Assembly: GCF_009758175.1 (NCBI RefSeq)
Contig: NZ_WRPM01000097.1
Coordinates: forward strand, 43,270-107,269
Length of the DNA: 64,000 nucleotides
From: Nesterenkonia alkaliphila
GTDB taxonomy: Bacteria > Actinomycetota > Actinomycetes > Actinomycetales > Micrococcaceae
Reading direction: 5' to 3'
Under the pieces are notes generated by a model. The model did not search any database. It was not told the DNA's origin and saw only the letters and a list, made by a program, of their open reading frames with translations. Below are positions 35,500 to 45,242 of the stretch, in pieces (within the stretch, counting starts at the first letter, position 1; every line of letters begins with the position of its first letter). The position numbers and the translations under genes are program-made.

Positions 35500-36744
35500 G
35501 TGACCAGAACCACCGCCCAGCCCAGATTCCCATTCCGGGATGTGGTGCTCGGGGCGCTGATCCCCGCTTTCATCTTCAGCATCGGGATCGGTGCGCTGAT
35601 TCCAATCATCGCGCCCTACAGTGTGGAGCGCGGTGCCACCTTGGCGGCCGCGGGCGTGGTAGCCGCGATGCTGCCGCTGGGGCAGATCCTGGCCGATCTT
35701 CCGGCAGGCCAGCTGGCGGCGAAGATCGGGGACCGCGCCGCGATGCTTGTCGCGGGCCTGGTGGCCGGGCTGGGCTTCCTGGCCGCGGCTCTGGCTCCCT
35801 CGGTGATCACACTGGCCGCCGCGGTGCTGCTGGTGGGCGCCTCCAATGCTGTCTTCCACCTGGCCCGGCACTCCTACCTCACGGAGGTCACCCCCGCCTT
35901 CCACCGCGCCACCGTGCTTTCCACTCTGGGCGGGGTGCACCGGATCGGGCAGTTTGTGGGCCCCTTCCTGGGCGCCGGGGTGATCCACCTCTTCGATACC
36001 CGGGCGGTGTTCTTCATCGCGGTGATCACCGCCTCAGCCGCCACGGTGACAGTCTGGCTGGCCCGGCCTACCAGTAGGAAGAACGACGACGCCGCCTCCT
36101 CGCCTGCCCAACAGGCCGCCACACCTAAGTTCTGGGCAGTGCTGCACGCCCACCGCGGGATGCTGGCCAGGCTCGGTGCAGTGGGAATGCTGGTGGGGGC
36201 GATCCGCGGGGCCCGCCAGCAGGTGATTCCGCTCTGGGGCCAGTACATCGAGTTGGACCCCACCACCATCTCGCTGCTCTTCGGCTTGGCCGGGGGCATC
36301 GATATGCTGCTGTTCTACCCAGCCGGGAAAGTCATGGACAAGCTGGGCCGGCTGTGGGTCGGCGTACCGGCGATGACGGTATTGGGCCTGGCGATGGCCG
36401 CTGTCCCGGTCACCTCCACCGCATCCGGTCTGGCGGTGGTGGCGGTGCTGCTGGGCTTTGCCAACGGCTGCGGCTCCGGGATCATGATGACTATCTCCTC
36501 GGATATCGCTCCGCCTCAGGCGCGCCCGCAGTTCCTCGGTGCCTGGCGTCTGCTCACGGATATCGGCCTGGGCGCCGGCCCGCTGATCCTCTCTGCCGGT
36601 GCGGCCCTGGGGTCGTTGGCGGTGGGGATCTGGGCGGCTTCGCTGATCGGCCCGTTGGGGGCCGCCGGGATGCAGCGGTGGCTGCCGCGGTACTCTGACC
36701 ATGCCAACCGCACCACGCGGCGTCGTGCTGGTCTAATCGACTAA
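35500..36744 (+). CDS. Major facilitator superfamily transporter
   Basis: This 414-residue protein has 12 predicted membrane helices and MFS signatures: G-x3-D in the loop after TM2 (GQILADLPAGQLAAKIGDRAAML), GASNAVFHLARHSYLTEVTP, and a second half with GGIDMLLFYPAGKVMDKLGR and NGCGSGIMMTISSDIAPPQARPQFLGAW. It is most like drug-efflux or unknown-substrate exporters; the substrate cannot be named. The start GTG 35500 fits the -10 spacing. It stands alone between divergent helY and co-directional gdhA. Confidence 0.82.
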   Translation: MTRTTAQPRFPFRDVVLGALIPAFIFSIGIGALIPIIAPYSVERGATLAAAGVVAAMLPLGQILADLPAGQLAAKIGDRAAMLVAGLVAGLGFLAAALAPSVITLAAAVLLVGASNAVFHLARHSYLTEVTPAFHRATVLSTLGGVHRIGQFVGPFLGAGVIHLFDTRAVFFIAVITASAATVTVWLARPTSRKNDDAASSPAQQAATPKFWAVLHAHRGMLARLGAVGMLVGAIRGARQQVIPLWGQYIELDPTTISLLFGLAGGIDMLLFYPAGKVMDKLGRLWVGVPAMTVLGLAMAAVPVTSTASGLAVVAVLLGFANGCGSGIMMTISSDIAPPQARPQFLGAWRLLTDIGLGAGPLILSAGAALGSLAVGIWAASLIGPLGAAGMQRWLPRYSDHANRTTRRRAGLID

Positions 36745-36792
36745 TTCTGTCTCAGCATCTGATACGGCACGGACCCGGATCGGCTCAGCAGA

Positions 36793-36817
36793 TAGCATGT
36801 TTCCACATTGTGGAAAC
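36793..36817. promoter_or_regulatory. gdhA -10 box and 19-bp operator-like palindrome
   Basis: TAGCAT (36793-36798) is a plausible -10 for gdhA. It is followed immediately by GTTTCCACATTGTGGAAAC (36799-36817), a near-perfect dyad of two 9-bp arms around one base, overlapping the predicted transcription start. A repressor bound here would block gdhA. I cannot identify the regulator. Confidence 0.6.
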
Positions 36818-36820
36818 TGA

Positions 36821-38194
<1,374 letters not shown>

Positions 38195-38243
38195 TTCTGC
38201 ACCGCTCCGGACTCTGACCGGCAGCTGGGCCGGGGCCTGTCCA

Positions 38244-38264
38244 ACGGACATTTTTGATGTCCGT
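38244..38264 (+). terminator. Stem-loop between gdhA and the DUF222 gene
   Basis: ACGGACAT and ATGTCCGT pair around a TTTTG loop. No U-run follows. It could be a weak terminator for gdhA or an operator; it ends 9 bp before the -10 of the next gene. Confidence 0.4.
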
Positions 38265-38273
38265 GCCCGCTGC

Positions 38274-38279
38274 TAGATT
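38274..38279 (+). promoter_or_regulatory. Leaderless -10 box of the DUF222/HNH gene
   Basis: TAGATT is 6 bp upstream of ATG 38286. Confidence 0.5.
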
Positions 38280-38285
38280 CGGAGT

Positions 38286-39884
38286 ATGACGCAGAACACA
38301 CCAGTGGCTTGGGGAAGCTTCCGTCGCCGCGGCGGGGCGGAACAGGAGAGTGCGCACAGCAGCGCCGTGCCGCCTCTGGGTGACTGCCTTCCTACGATGG
38401 ACGATCCGGCAAGTGCCCGGCTGCGCGGCTGGGCAGTGGCCGCCCGGCGGGCTGAGCATGAAGCCGTGCAGGGGCTTTTGGACTACGTCGAGAGCTTTCA
38501 GGATTCCGAGCGCTGGCGCACCGGTGAACTCGTCCCAAGGGCGGAGCAGCACCGGCGTTACCGGGAGGTGGAGGCCACAGCCAAGGACGCTGCCATCACC
38601 TATGCGTCCCAGGCACTGGGCTGGTCTGAATACCGTACCGAGAAGACCTATCAGGATGCCGCGCTCGTCAGGGAGGAGCTGCCCACGGTCTGGGAGTTCT
38701 TCACCAGCCTGCGCATCACGACCTTGGCGCTGGCCAAGATCGCCACCGCGGCCAGACGCCTGCATGAGACTGCTCCGGAGAAGCTTCTCCGGCTGGATGC
38801 GGAAGTCCCCGCTGTTGCGGCACGGATGCGGCCCCGGCAGCTCGAGGCCTGGCTCGGCCGGTTCACTGCTGTTGAAGATCCACAGAGCCACGCAGAGGAA
38901 TGCGCCCGCAATACAGCGCAGCGGTTCGTCAGCGTCCGCCCCTGTGAAGACCTTGAGGGCATGAGCGTGTTAACGGCCCGGCTGCCGACTCTGGTGGCGG
39001 AGGCTGTCAGCCGCCGGCTCGCCGCCGTCGCACGATCCCATACACAGCGGATTCCGCACAATGTAGTGAGCGCAGCATTGGCCGAGCCGAAGCTGGCCGG
39101 CCGCCGGCCAGAGGCCCCGGGACCGGTCCTCGGCAGCTTCGGCCAGGAGCTCTATGACACCTCGGAGCCGGTCCCGAGCGACCTTTTCGGGGCAGACCAG
39201 ATGTCATACGAAGCCGAACAGTGGTCACTGGCACCCCAGTTGGCCGAGTCGTACCAGGAGGGCGACACCCGGACGCTGGCCCAGCGGGAAGCTGATCTGC
39301 TGGCTGCCTGGATTCTCGGTGGAGCGGCACCTGATGGGCACACAGCGTTCGAGGCCCAGATCGGTCTGCTGGTGCCGATCGAGACCCTTACCGAGGATGC
39401 TCAGCGACCGGGCATCACGGCCAACCGGCAGGCAGCGGTCCCCGCTCCGGTCGTCCGGTACTTGGCTCGGAGCCCAAATATCCGCCGACGATGGCACTGC
39501 ATGTACATCACCGATGAGCCGCTTCCGCCCGAACAGGCACCTGGAGAGCACTTCTACGGACCGACTGGGGTGGAGTTCAACATCGCCGCAGCCTCCTACT
39601 CCGGGTATCAGGTTCCAAAATTGCTGCGCGAGCACATCATCCTGCGTGACGGAACCTGCTGCGCCGGGGGTTGCCACCTGCCCGCTGAGCGTGGGGACAT
39701 CGACCACCGGATCTCCTGGCCGGCGGGGCCGACCTCCGCAGCGAACCTGAGAGCCTTATGCCGCAAGCACCACAACATCAAAACCCAAGGATTCACCCTG
39801 ACCACAGTGGAGAATCCGCAGCGCCGGCTGCCCCGCGCCGCCCTTTGGCCGCCGCCGGCCTCCGACTACGGCGCCGCCGCGTAG
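38286..39884 (+). CDS. DUF222/13E12-repeat HNH endonuclease-domain protein
   Basis: This 532-residue protein belongs to the actinobacterial 13E12/DUF222 family. The N-terminal helical DUF222 region (about 50-330) is followed by an HNH nuclease domain near 445-505: LREHIILRDGTCCAGGCHLPAERGDIDHRISWPAGPTSAANLRALCRKHHN. Zinc-binding Cys and the D-x-D-H and H-H-N residues are all present, so the nuclease looks intact. Members occur in many copies in some actinobacteria, and their biological role is unclear; some are tied to mobile DNA. It borders the glucan island. Its stop codon abuts the amylase stop codon with no spacer. Confidence 0.82.
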   Translation: MTQNTPVAWGSFRRRGGAEQESAHSSAVPPLGDCLPTMDDPASARLRGWAVAARRAEHEAVQGLLDYVESFQDSERWRTGELVPRAEQHRRYREVEATAKDAAITYASQALGWSEYRTEKTYQDAALVREELPTVWEFFTSLRITTLALAKIATAARRLHETAPEKLLRLDAEVPAVAARMRPRQLEAWLGRFTAVEDPQSHAEECARNTAQRFVSVRPCEDLEGMSVLTARLPTLVAEAVSRRLAAVARSHTQRIPHNVVSAALAEPKLAGRRPEAPGPVLGSFGQELYDTSEPVPSDLFGADQMSYEAEQWSLAPQLAESYQEGDTRTLAQREADLLAAWILGGAAPDGHTAFEAQIGLLVPIETLTEDAQRPGITANRQAAVPAPVVRYLARSPNIRRRWHCMYITDEPLPPEQAPGEHFYGPTGVEFNIAAASYSGYQVPKLLREHIILRDGTCCAGGCHLPAERGDIDHRISWPAGPTSAANLRALCRKHHNIKTQGFTLTTVENPQRRLPRAALWPPPASDYGAAA

Positions 39885-42296
39885 TCAGGGGCGGCCAGCA
39901 CGACCTTTGCGGTAGAGCAGGGCAACTGCGCCGGCAGCGATGAGAAGCACGGCGATAATCACGACGGCAGTCCCCCTGAATCCAGTAGCGGCAAGATCCC
40001 TTTCCTCTCCGTCCGCAGTGGCCTGATCACTGCCGTCACTGGTTGGGTCCGGAGTACCTGCGTGCTCAGTTGGTACGGGAGTTTCTCCAAGATCCCCATC
40101 ATCTCCAGCTGGATCCTCGATCGACGGCTCAGTAGGGTCGGGGGTTTCATCTGGGCTCGGCGATGCCGACTCTTCCTCGCAGGGGTCGCCTGCGGTCAAC
40201 TCACCACCTGACAGCTGATGCACTCCTGCCGGAATCGTATAGTCCTGGCCCTCATTGTTGTCCCAGTCCTCCCGGCCGTCATTCAGTGCGGCCGTAATGG
40301 ATTCCGCCCCATCGAGGTGAATCTCTGTGACGAACCAACCCTCGCAGGCTTCTGCCATGGGCACACCCGGAACGTCTGTCCATTCTCCATCACCCACCTG
40401 GAAGTGGATGTTCGGGGACTCCCACTCGGTGGCGTAGAAGAGCACCAGGTCAGCGTCTCCTTCTGGCTCAGGCGTCTCCTCCTCACAAGGGTTCCCGCGG
40501 TGCAGCTCACCATCGGCCAGGTACGTCTCACCAGGGCCGAATACGTAGTTGCTGTCATTATTGTTGTCCCAGGAGTCACTCCCGTCGTTGAAAGCTGCCG
40601 TGACTGTTCGCTCAGTCCCGAGATCGAGGTTAATCACGGCCCACCCCTCACAGGCATCTTCCATAGGGATGCCAGGCACCTCGGTCCACTCCGCACTGCC
40701 TATCTGATAGTGAATATGAGGATTCTCCCATTCAGCGGGATAGTAGATAGAGGCGCGCCTGTGCGGATCTGCGGGGTTCACTGTGGGCTCCTCCCCTGTT
40801 CCAGCCATGGCCCCGACATGCAGAGCGACGGCTGAATCCGGGCCCACAGTGGCATTGAACGTTCCGTCTTCAGCCACAGTGATCGTTTCCGCCGCACAGC
40901 CGGTGTCGGTCGGGGGCCCCAGATAGACATTGCAGTACTCACCTGCGGGAAGATCCGACTGCCAGGTCTCTTCCACGGAGCTGGTTCCGCGGTTCAGCAC
41001 CAGGTGGCCGCTGTCACCACGGCTGAACCCGATGGCGTCGCTGTCATTAGTCCATTGGTTGGTCACCCCCGCGTCCCCCACCGCGTTTCGAAAATCAACC
41101 ATCCCCGTAATGGAGGTGCGGGCATGCATACAGGTCCACGTGCCCTCACCGCAGCTGGGGTCGGCTACGGTTCCATCACTGTTGAGCGGAGGAGCGTCGT
41201 CAAACCCCTCGAACTGGTATCCAGAGTGGACTGCGGGGCTGCCGTACGGCCAGGCGAGGGTGAACGCTTGAGCCAGCTCGTAGATCTCGCCATCCTTATA
41301 GCTGAGAGTCTCACCGTTGCGCTCCGTGTCATGGTTGTCGACAAAGGTGCCGGCGGAGTCGGATGCGATGAATCCGTCCCAGGTTTCCCCGATCCCCTGC
41401 CCCTCTAGGAGCCAGGCCAGGTCACCGGCTTGGAACGCCTGCCTCAGAGTGCGGCCATAGGTGAATTCGTGGACATCCCCCAGGTGCTGATACTCCTCAG
41501 GCTCAATGGGCTCGCCGTATCCCCGGATGACCTCTTGAACGATATACACATCATCCAGTCCCTGTGTTCGGCTGAAGATACCCTCAAGGTCCTCTGAAGC
41601 AATGTGCTTGACTGCATCCACCCTGAACCCAGTCACACCGATGCTGATGAAGTCCTCCAAGTGGGCAGCAATAGTCTCTTGGACAGCCTCGGAGCTGGTG
41701 TACAAGTCGGCCAGTCCAAGCAGGTCGCATTCCTGCACCTCCCAGCGATTGCTGTAATCCTGTATCTCGCACCCGTGATTATGGAAGTCCTCCGGACCGT
41801 AGGTGCCGGGATAGTCCGTGTGGGTAAACTCCGTCCCAGCCCATCCGGTTCCCTCCTGCTGGCCGGTCATATGGTTGATCACGACGTCGGCAATGACCTC
41901 GACCCCTGCCTCGTTGCAGGTCTGGACCATTGTTTCGAACTCTTCGCGTGACCCCAGTCGCGACTCCAGTTGGTAGCTGACCGGCTGGTAGTGGACCCAC
42001 CATTCATCTCCCATAATGTGCTCCTGCACCGGTGAGGTCTGCACATAGCGATAGCCGGCCGGACCCAGTGTATGGACACATTCTTCAGCAATAGCATCCC
42101 AGGGCCATTGGAAGAGAACTGCTGTGGTGTCACCCTCCGTCTGCGCAGGGACAATATCGGCCTCCGCCGGAGCATCAGAGGATACGACGAAGGACCCGCC
42201 GATGAGACAACTCGCGGCTGCAGTTGCGAACACTGTCCGGAAGCGCTTCCACTTTTCCTGGCTCGACCATCTTGAGTTCAGATTAACGCCCCTCAT
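39885..42296 (-). CDS. Secreted, sortase-anchored GH13 alpha-amylase with two CBM25 modules
   Basis: This is an 803-residue exoenzyme. A Sec signal (about 18-45, charged start and AAASCLIGGSFVVSSDAPAEA) precedes a GH13 catalytic domain with Asp227 (GFRVDAVKH), Glu255 (QEVIRGY) and Asp323 (FVDNHD). Two tandem starch-binding CBM25-like modules (about 520-620 and 630-720) share the W-x-x-P-x-I/P-H-I/F-x-x-x-W-T core. A Pro/Asp/Ser-rich spacer and the sorting signal L768-A-A-T-G772, hydrophobic helix and RKGRAGRP tail follow. LAxTG is the class E sortase motif of high-GC actinobacteria, so the enzyme is probably cell-wall attached. The gene is divergent from the pullulanase across a 188-bp regulatory region. 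Confidence 0.9.
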   Translation of the reverse strand: MRGVNLNSRWSSQEKWKRFRTVFATAAASCLIGGSFVVSSDAPAEADIVPAQTEGDTTAVLFQWPWDAIAEECVHTLGPAGYRYVQTSPVQEHIMGDEWWVHYQPVSYQLESRLGSREEFETMVQTCNEAGVEVIADVVINHMTGQQEGTGWAGTEFTHTDYPGTYGPEDFHNHGCEIQDYSNRWEVQECDLLGLADLYTSSEAVQETIAAHLEDFISIGVTGFRVDAVKHIASEDLEGIFSRTQGLDDVYIVQEVIRGYGEPIEPEEYQHLGDVHEFTYGRTLRQAFQAGDLAWLLEGQGIGETWDGFIASDSAGTFVDNHDTERNGETLSYKDGEIYELAQAFTLAWPYGSPAVHSGYQFEGFDDAPPLNSDGTVADPSCGEGTWTCMHARTSITGMVDFRNAVGDAGVTNQWTNDSDAIGFSRGDSGHLVLNRGTSSVEETWQSDLPAGEYCNVYLGPPTDTGCAAETITVAEDGTFNATVGPDSAVALHVGAMAGTGEEPTVNPADPHRRASIYYPAEWENPHIHYQIGSAEWTEVPGIPMEDACEGWAVINLDLGTERTVTAAFNDGSDSWDNNNDSNYVFGPGETYLADGELHRGNPCEEETPEPEGDADLVLFYATEWESPNIHFQVGDGEWTDVPGVPMAEACEGWFVTEIHLDGAESITAALNDGREDWDNNEGQDYTIPAGVHQLSGGELTAGDPCEEESASPSPDETPDPTEPSIEDPAGDDGDLGETPVPTEHAGTPDPTSDGSDQATADGEERDLAATGFRGTAVVIIAVLLIAAGAVALLYRKGRAGRP
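42238..42251. promoter_or_regulatory. LacI-type operator-like site inside the amylase 5' coding region
   Basis: CGGAAGCGCTTCCA contains a perfect 12-bp palindrome. It lies 45 bp downstream of the amylase start codon, encodes part of the signal region, and matches the island's operator sites at 13 of 14 positions against TGGAAGCGCTTCCA. It may act as a roadblock or loop site. Confidence 0.5.
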
Positions 42297-42484
42297 GACA
42301 TTCCTCTCGCTAGTGATGCGGCATGAACACTGTTATTCTCGGAAAGGTTTGGAATCCCTTTGCGCATGCTGGTCGAAACTTCTCCGCAAGGCTTGCTTCA
42401 CAACATAACACTGTGTGACACTTCTCACAAGCAAATATGCAAGCGCTTCCACAATGATTGTCGAATCGAGGATGAGCAAGGGAA
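42297..42484. promoter_or_regulatory. Divergent promoter region between amylase and pullulanase genes
   Basis: This 188-bp region has lower GC than its surroundings. It holds operator TGCAAGCGCTTCCA at 42438-42451, a possible plus-strand promoter (GTGACA at 42415-42420 and TATGCA at 42436-42441) and the ribosome-binding sites AGAGGAA (amylase) and AAGGGA (pullulanase). No small gene is evident. Confidence 0.6.
42438..42451. promoter_or_regulatory. LacI-type operator at the amylase/pullulanase divergent promoter
   Basis: TGCAAGCGCTTCCA is the exact reverse complement of the site at 48033-48046 upstream of the maltose transport operon. It overlaps the probable -10 of the pullulanase gene. Confidence 0.65.
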
Positions 42485-45190
42485 ATGAGACTGTTCAGTC
42501 CACCGCGTAGAAAGTTCTGGGGGTTAGGGATGGCTGCGATCTTGGCGATCACCGGATGTAGCCCTTCTGAAGGTGGCGCAGGGAGCGATTCAGAAGAAGA
42601 TGGATCGCCAGAGTCTGTTGACCTAGACATTTCGGTGGAAGACCGCCGGGCGATTTGGTTGGACGCTAGGACGATTGCCCTCGATGAGGAGAGCAGCAGG
42701 GATCGCGACCTCGAGCTGGTAGTCGGTGGTACTCAGGCATATCCACTCGCTCCGGAGGGAGTATTGGAGGCGGGGCAGGTGGCAGAGAGCCAACGCTATG
42801 CCGGATACCAGACGTTCACCGTTCCAGAGAGCCTGGATCCTCAGGCGGCCCTCCGAGAATCGCTGGCTGTCGTGGACAGGGAAGACGAAACCACGGAGTT
42901 CGCCACAGGAGTTCAGGCGGGGCCTGTACTCGACGATCTGTACGCCTCCGCCGTGGAAACTGACCTCGGCCTCCTCTGGGAAGACGGCATTCCCACTTTC
43001 GCTGTGTGGGCCCCCACTGCTCATCAGGTTGAACTGGAGATCTACGAGACGCCGGAAAGTGATCCGACGGCCCATGAGATGGATTACGACCCTGCCACTG
43101 GGATCTGGACGCTTCAGGGCGATTCCGGGTGGGACAGGCTCTACTACACCTACCGGGTGGAAGTATGGCACCCGGATAGCCAACAGACTGAGACTTACTC
43201 TGTGACGGATCCCTATTCAGTCTCCCTAACAGCTGACTCTACCCGCAGCCAGATCGTGAATCTTGATGATGACGATCTCGCTCCTGAAGGGTGGGAGGAA
43301 CTTGTGCGCCCTGAGCCTGTCGACCCGGCGGCTGTCCATATCTGGGAGGTTCACGTTCGAGACTTTTCCGTGGCCGACAACAGCATGCCGGAGGAGCTTC
43401 GAGGCACATATCGGGCATTCGGTGAGAATGAGTCGAGTGCGGTGCAGCATCTGATCGACCTCTCCGATGCTGGTATTACCCATGTCCATCTGTTGCCTAC
43501 ATATGACATCGCAACCATTCCTGGGGTGGATGCTGCTGAGTCGGACTGTGATCTCGCCAGTTTTGAGCATGATTCTCCGGAGCAGCAGGAGTGCATCGCT
43601 GAGGTCAGAGAGCAGGATGCCTATAACTGGGGCTACGATCCGTTCCATTTCAACGTGCCGGAAGGGTCCTACTCCACCGAACCGGAGGGTGTGGAGCGCA
43701 TCATCGAGTACCGGGAGATGGTGATGGCGCTCAATGAGCTCGACCTGAGAGTAGTCAACGACGTCGTCTACAACCACACCCATGCCTCGGGAACCGGGGA
43801 GAAGTCGGTCTTCGATCGAATAGTCCCCGGCTACTATCACCGCTACGATCCCGAGGGAGAGATTGAGCGCTCCACCTGCTGCGAGAACACGGCTCCTGAG
43901 CGGGTGATGTTCGACAAATTTGTGGTGGAGTCCGTGGAACTCTGGGCGGAGGCGTATCAGGTGGACGGGTTCCGCTTCGACCTGATGGGCCACCATCCGA
44001 AGGAAAACATTCTCGCTGTTCAAGAGGCGTTGGAGAACATCGCCCCGGGGATCCTGATCTACGGTGAGGGGTGGGAGTTCGGCGAGGTGGAGAATGATGC
44101 ACTCTTCGAGCAGGCTTCTCAGTCCAATATGGGCGGGACCGATATCGGAACCTTCAACGACCGCATGCGTGATGCCGCCCATGGTGGTGGACCCTTCGAC
44201 GAAGACCCCCGCAGCCAAGGCTTCGGCACCGGCCTGCTCAGCCAGCCCAATGCTGCAGATATCGACGGGGATGAGGAGGAGCAGCTCAGAGAACTGCTGC
44301 ATGCGGGAGACCTGGTAAAAATGGGACTCGTAGGAAACCTCGCTGATTACAGCTTCATCGCTTCTGACGGTCAGCAGACAACCGGTGCTGACCTCGACTA
44401 CAACGGGGCACCTGCGGGGTACGCCGAGCAGCCGGGTGAGACGGTCAACTATGTGGATGCCCACGACAATGAGATTCTCTTCGACATCCTGGCCTATAAG
44501 CTCAACCATGAGGTATCAGGCGAGGACCGCGCCCGGATGCAGATCTTCAACCTGTCACTGGCAACCCTGAGTCAGGGCAGCGGGTTCTACACCGCGGGCA
44601 CAGAGCTGATGCGATCGAAGTCGTTGGACCGGGATTCCTACGATTCCGGCGACTGGTTCAACGCTATTCGTTGGAATTGCGGGGCAAGCGACGAGTTCGG
44701 GCCCTCGACAAACGGATTCGGCGCGGGACTGCCCCCCGCCTGGACGACAGAGGAAAAGTGGCCCTATGCCGAGGAGACGCTCAACGCAGTTGAGGCCCCC
44801 AGCTGTGAAGATATCGAGTTCAGCAAGGACAGGTTCTTAGAGCAACTACGGATTGCGAACTCCACCCAGGCGTTCAGTCTTGGGTCAGCCGAGGAAGTGC
44901 AGCAACGGGTCAGCTTCCCGCTCTCCGGGGAGAACGAGACTCCCGGTGTCATCACCATGGTGATCGATATGCGTGGCCTGGATGATGCCTTTGAAGAGGT
45001 GGTAGTGGTCTTCAACGGAACTGACGAAGTGGTGGAACAGTCCGTCGAGGACCTCAGCGGAACCTCACTCGAGCTGCATCCCGTGCTTCAGGAGTCCGTC
45101 GACCCGGTTTTCGCTGGGGCAGAATTCGACGAATCGACTGGCACTGTGACAGCCCCGGCGCGCTCCGCCACAGTATTCGTCAGTGAGTAG
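42485..45190 (+). CDS. Lipoprotein pullulanase-type alpha-1,6-glucosidase
   Basis: This is a 901-residue extracellular GH13 enzyme. The N-terminus is a lipoprotein signal with lipobox AITGC (Cys about 20) followed by an acidic linker. N-terminal beta domains and a CBM48-like region (about 160-240, YASAVETDLGLLWEDGIPTFAVWAPTAHQVELEIY) precede the barrel. Pullulanase signature YNWGYDPFHFNVPEGSY is present. Catalytic residues are Asp499 (FRFDLMGHH), Glu528 (YGEGWEFG) and Asp661 (VDAHDN). It should cleave alpha-1,6 branches of pullulan, starch or glycogen on the cell surface. Divergent from the amylase gene; its operator overlaps the promoter. Confidence 0.92.
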   Translation: MRLFSPPRRKFWGLGMAAILAITGCSPSEGGAGSDSEEDGSPESVDLDISVEDRRAIWLDARTIALDEESSRDRDLELVVGGTQAYPLAPEGVLEAGQVAESQRYAGYQTFTVPESLDPQAALRESLAVVDREDETTEFATGVQAGPVLDDLYASAVETDLGLLWEDGIPTFAVWAPTAHQVELEIYETPESDPTAHEMDYDPATGIWTLQGDSGWDRLYYTYRVEVWHPDSQQTETYSVTDPYSVSLTADSTRSQIVNLDDDDLAPEGWEELVRPEPVDPAAVHIWEVHVRDFSVADNSMPEELRGTYRAFGENESSAVQHLIDLSDAGITHVHLLPTYDIATIPGVDAAESDCDLASFEHDSPEQQECIAEVREQDAYNWGYDPFHFNVPEGSYSTEPEGVERIIEYREMVMALNELDLRVVNDVVYNHTHASGTGEKSVFDRIVPGYYHRYDPEGEIERSTCCENTAPERVMFDKFVVESVELWAEAYQVDGFRFDLMGHHPKENILAVQEALENIAPGILIYGEGWEFGEVENDALFEQASQSNMGGTDIGTFNDRMRDAAHGGGPFDEDPRSQGFGTGLLSQPNAADIDGDEEEQLRELLHAGDLVKMGLVGNLADYSFIASDGQQTTGADLDYNGAPAGYAEQPGETVNYVDAHDNEILFDILAYKLNHEVSGEDRARMQIFNLSLATLSQGSGFYTAGTELMRSKSLDRDSYDSGDWFNAIRWNCGASDEFGPSTNGFGAGLPPAWTTEEKWPYAEETLNAVEAPSCEDIEFSKDRFLEQLRIANSTQAFSLGSAEEVQQRVSFPLSGENETPGVITMVIDMRGLDDAFEEVVVVFNGTDEVVEQSVEDLSGTSLELHPVLQESVDPVFAGAEFDESTGTVTAPARSATVFVSE

Positions 45191-45199
45191 CAAGCCCAT

Positions 45200-45242
45200 C
45201 CTGCTGAAGTCGAGCCGCTCAGAATGGTTCGACTTCAGCAGG
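45200..45242. terminator. Bidirectional terminator overlapping the 3' end of lacI
   Basis: CCTGCTGAAGTCGA (45200-45213) and TCGACTTCAGCAGG (45229-45242) form a perfect 14-bp stem, extendable by three pairs. It lies between the convergent pullulanase and LacI genes and covers the last codons and stop of the latter. Confidence 0.8.

Noticed and set aside
38286..39884. DUF222/HNH gene as a transposon or intein
   Set aside because: The HNH domain tempted a mobile-element call, but there are no terminal inverted repeats, target duplications or intein splice residues; it is a standalone 13E12-type gene.
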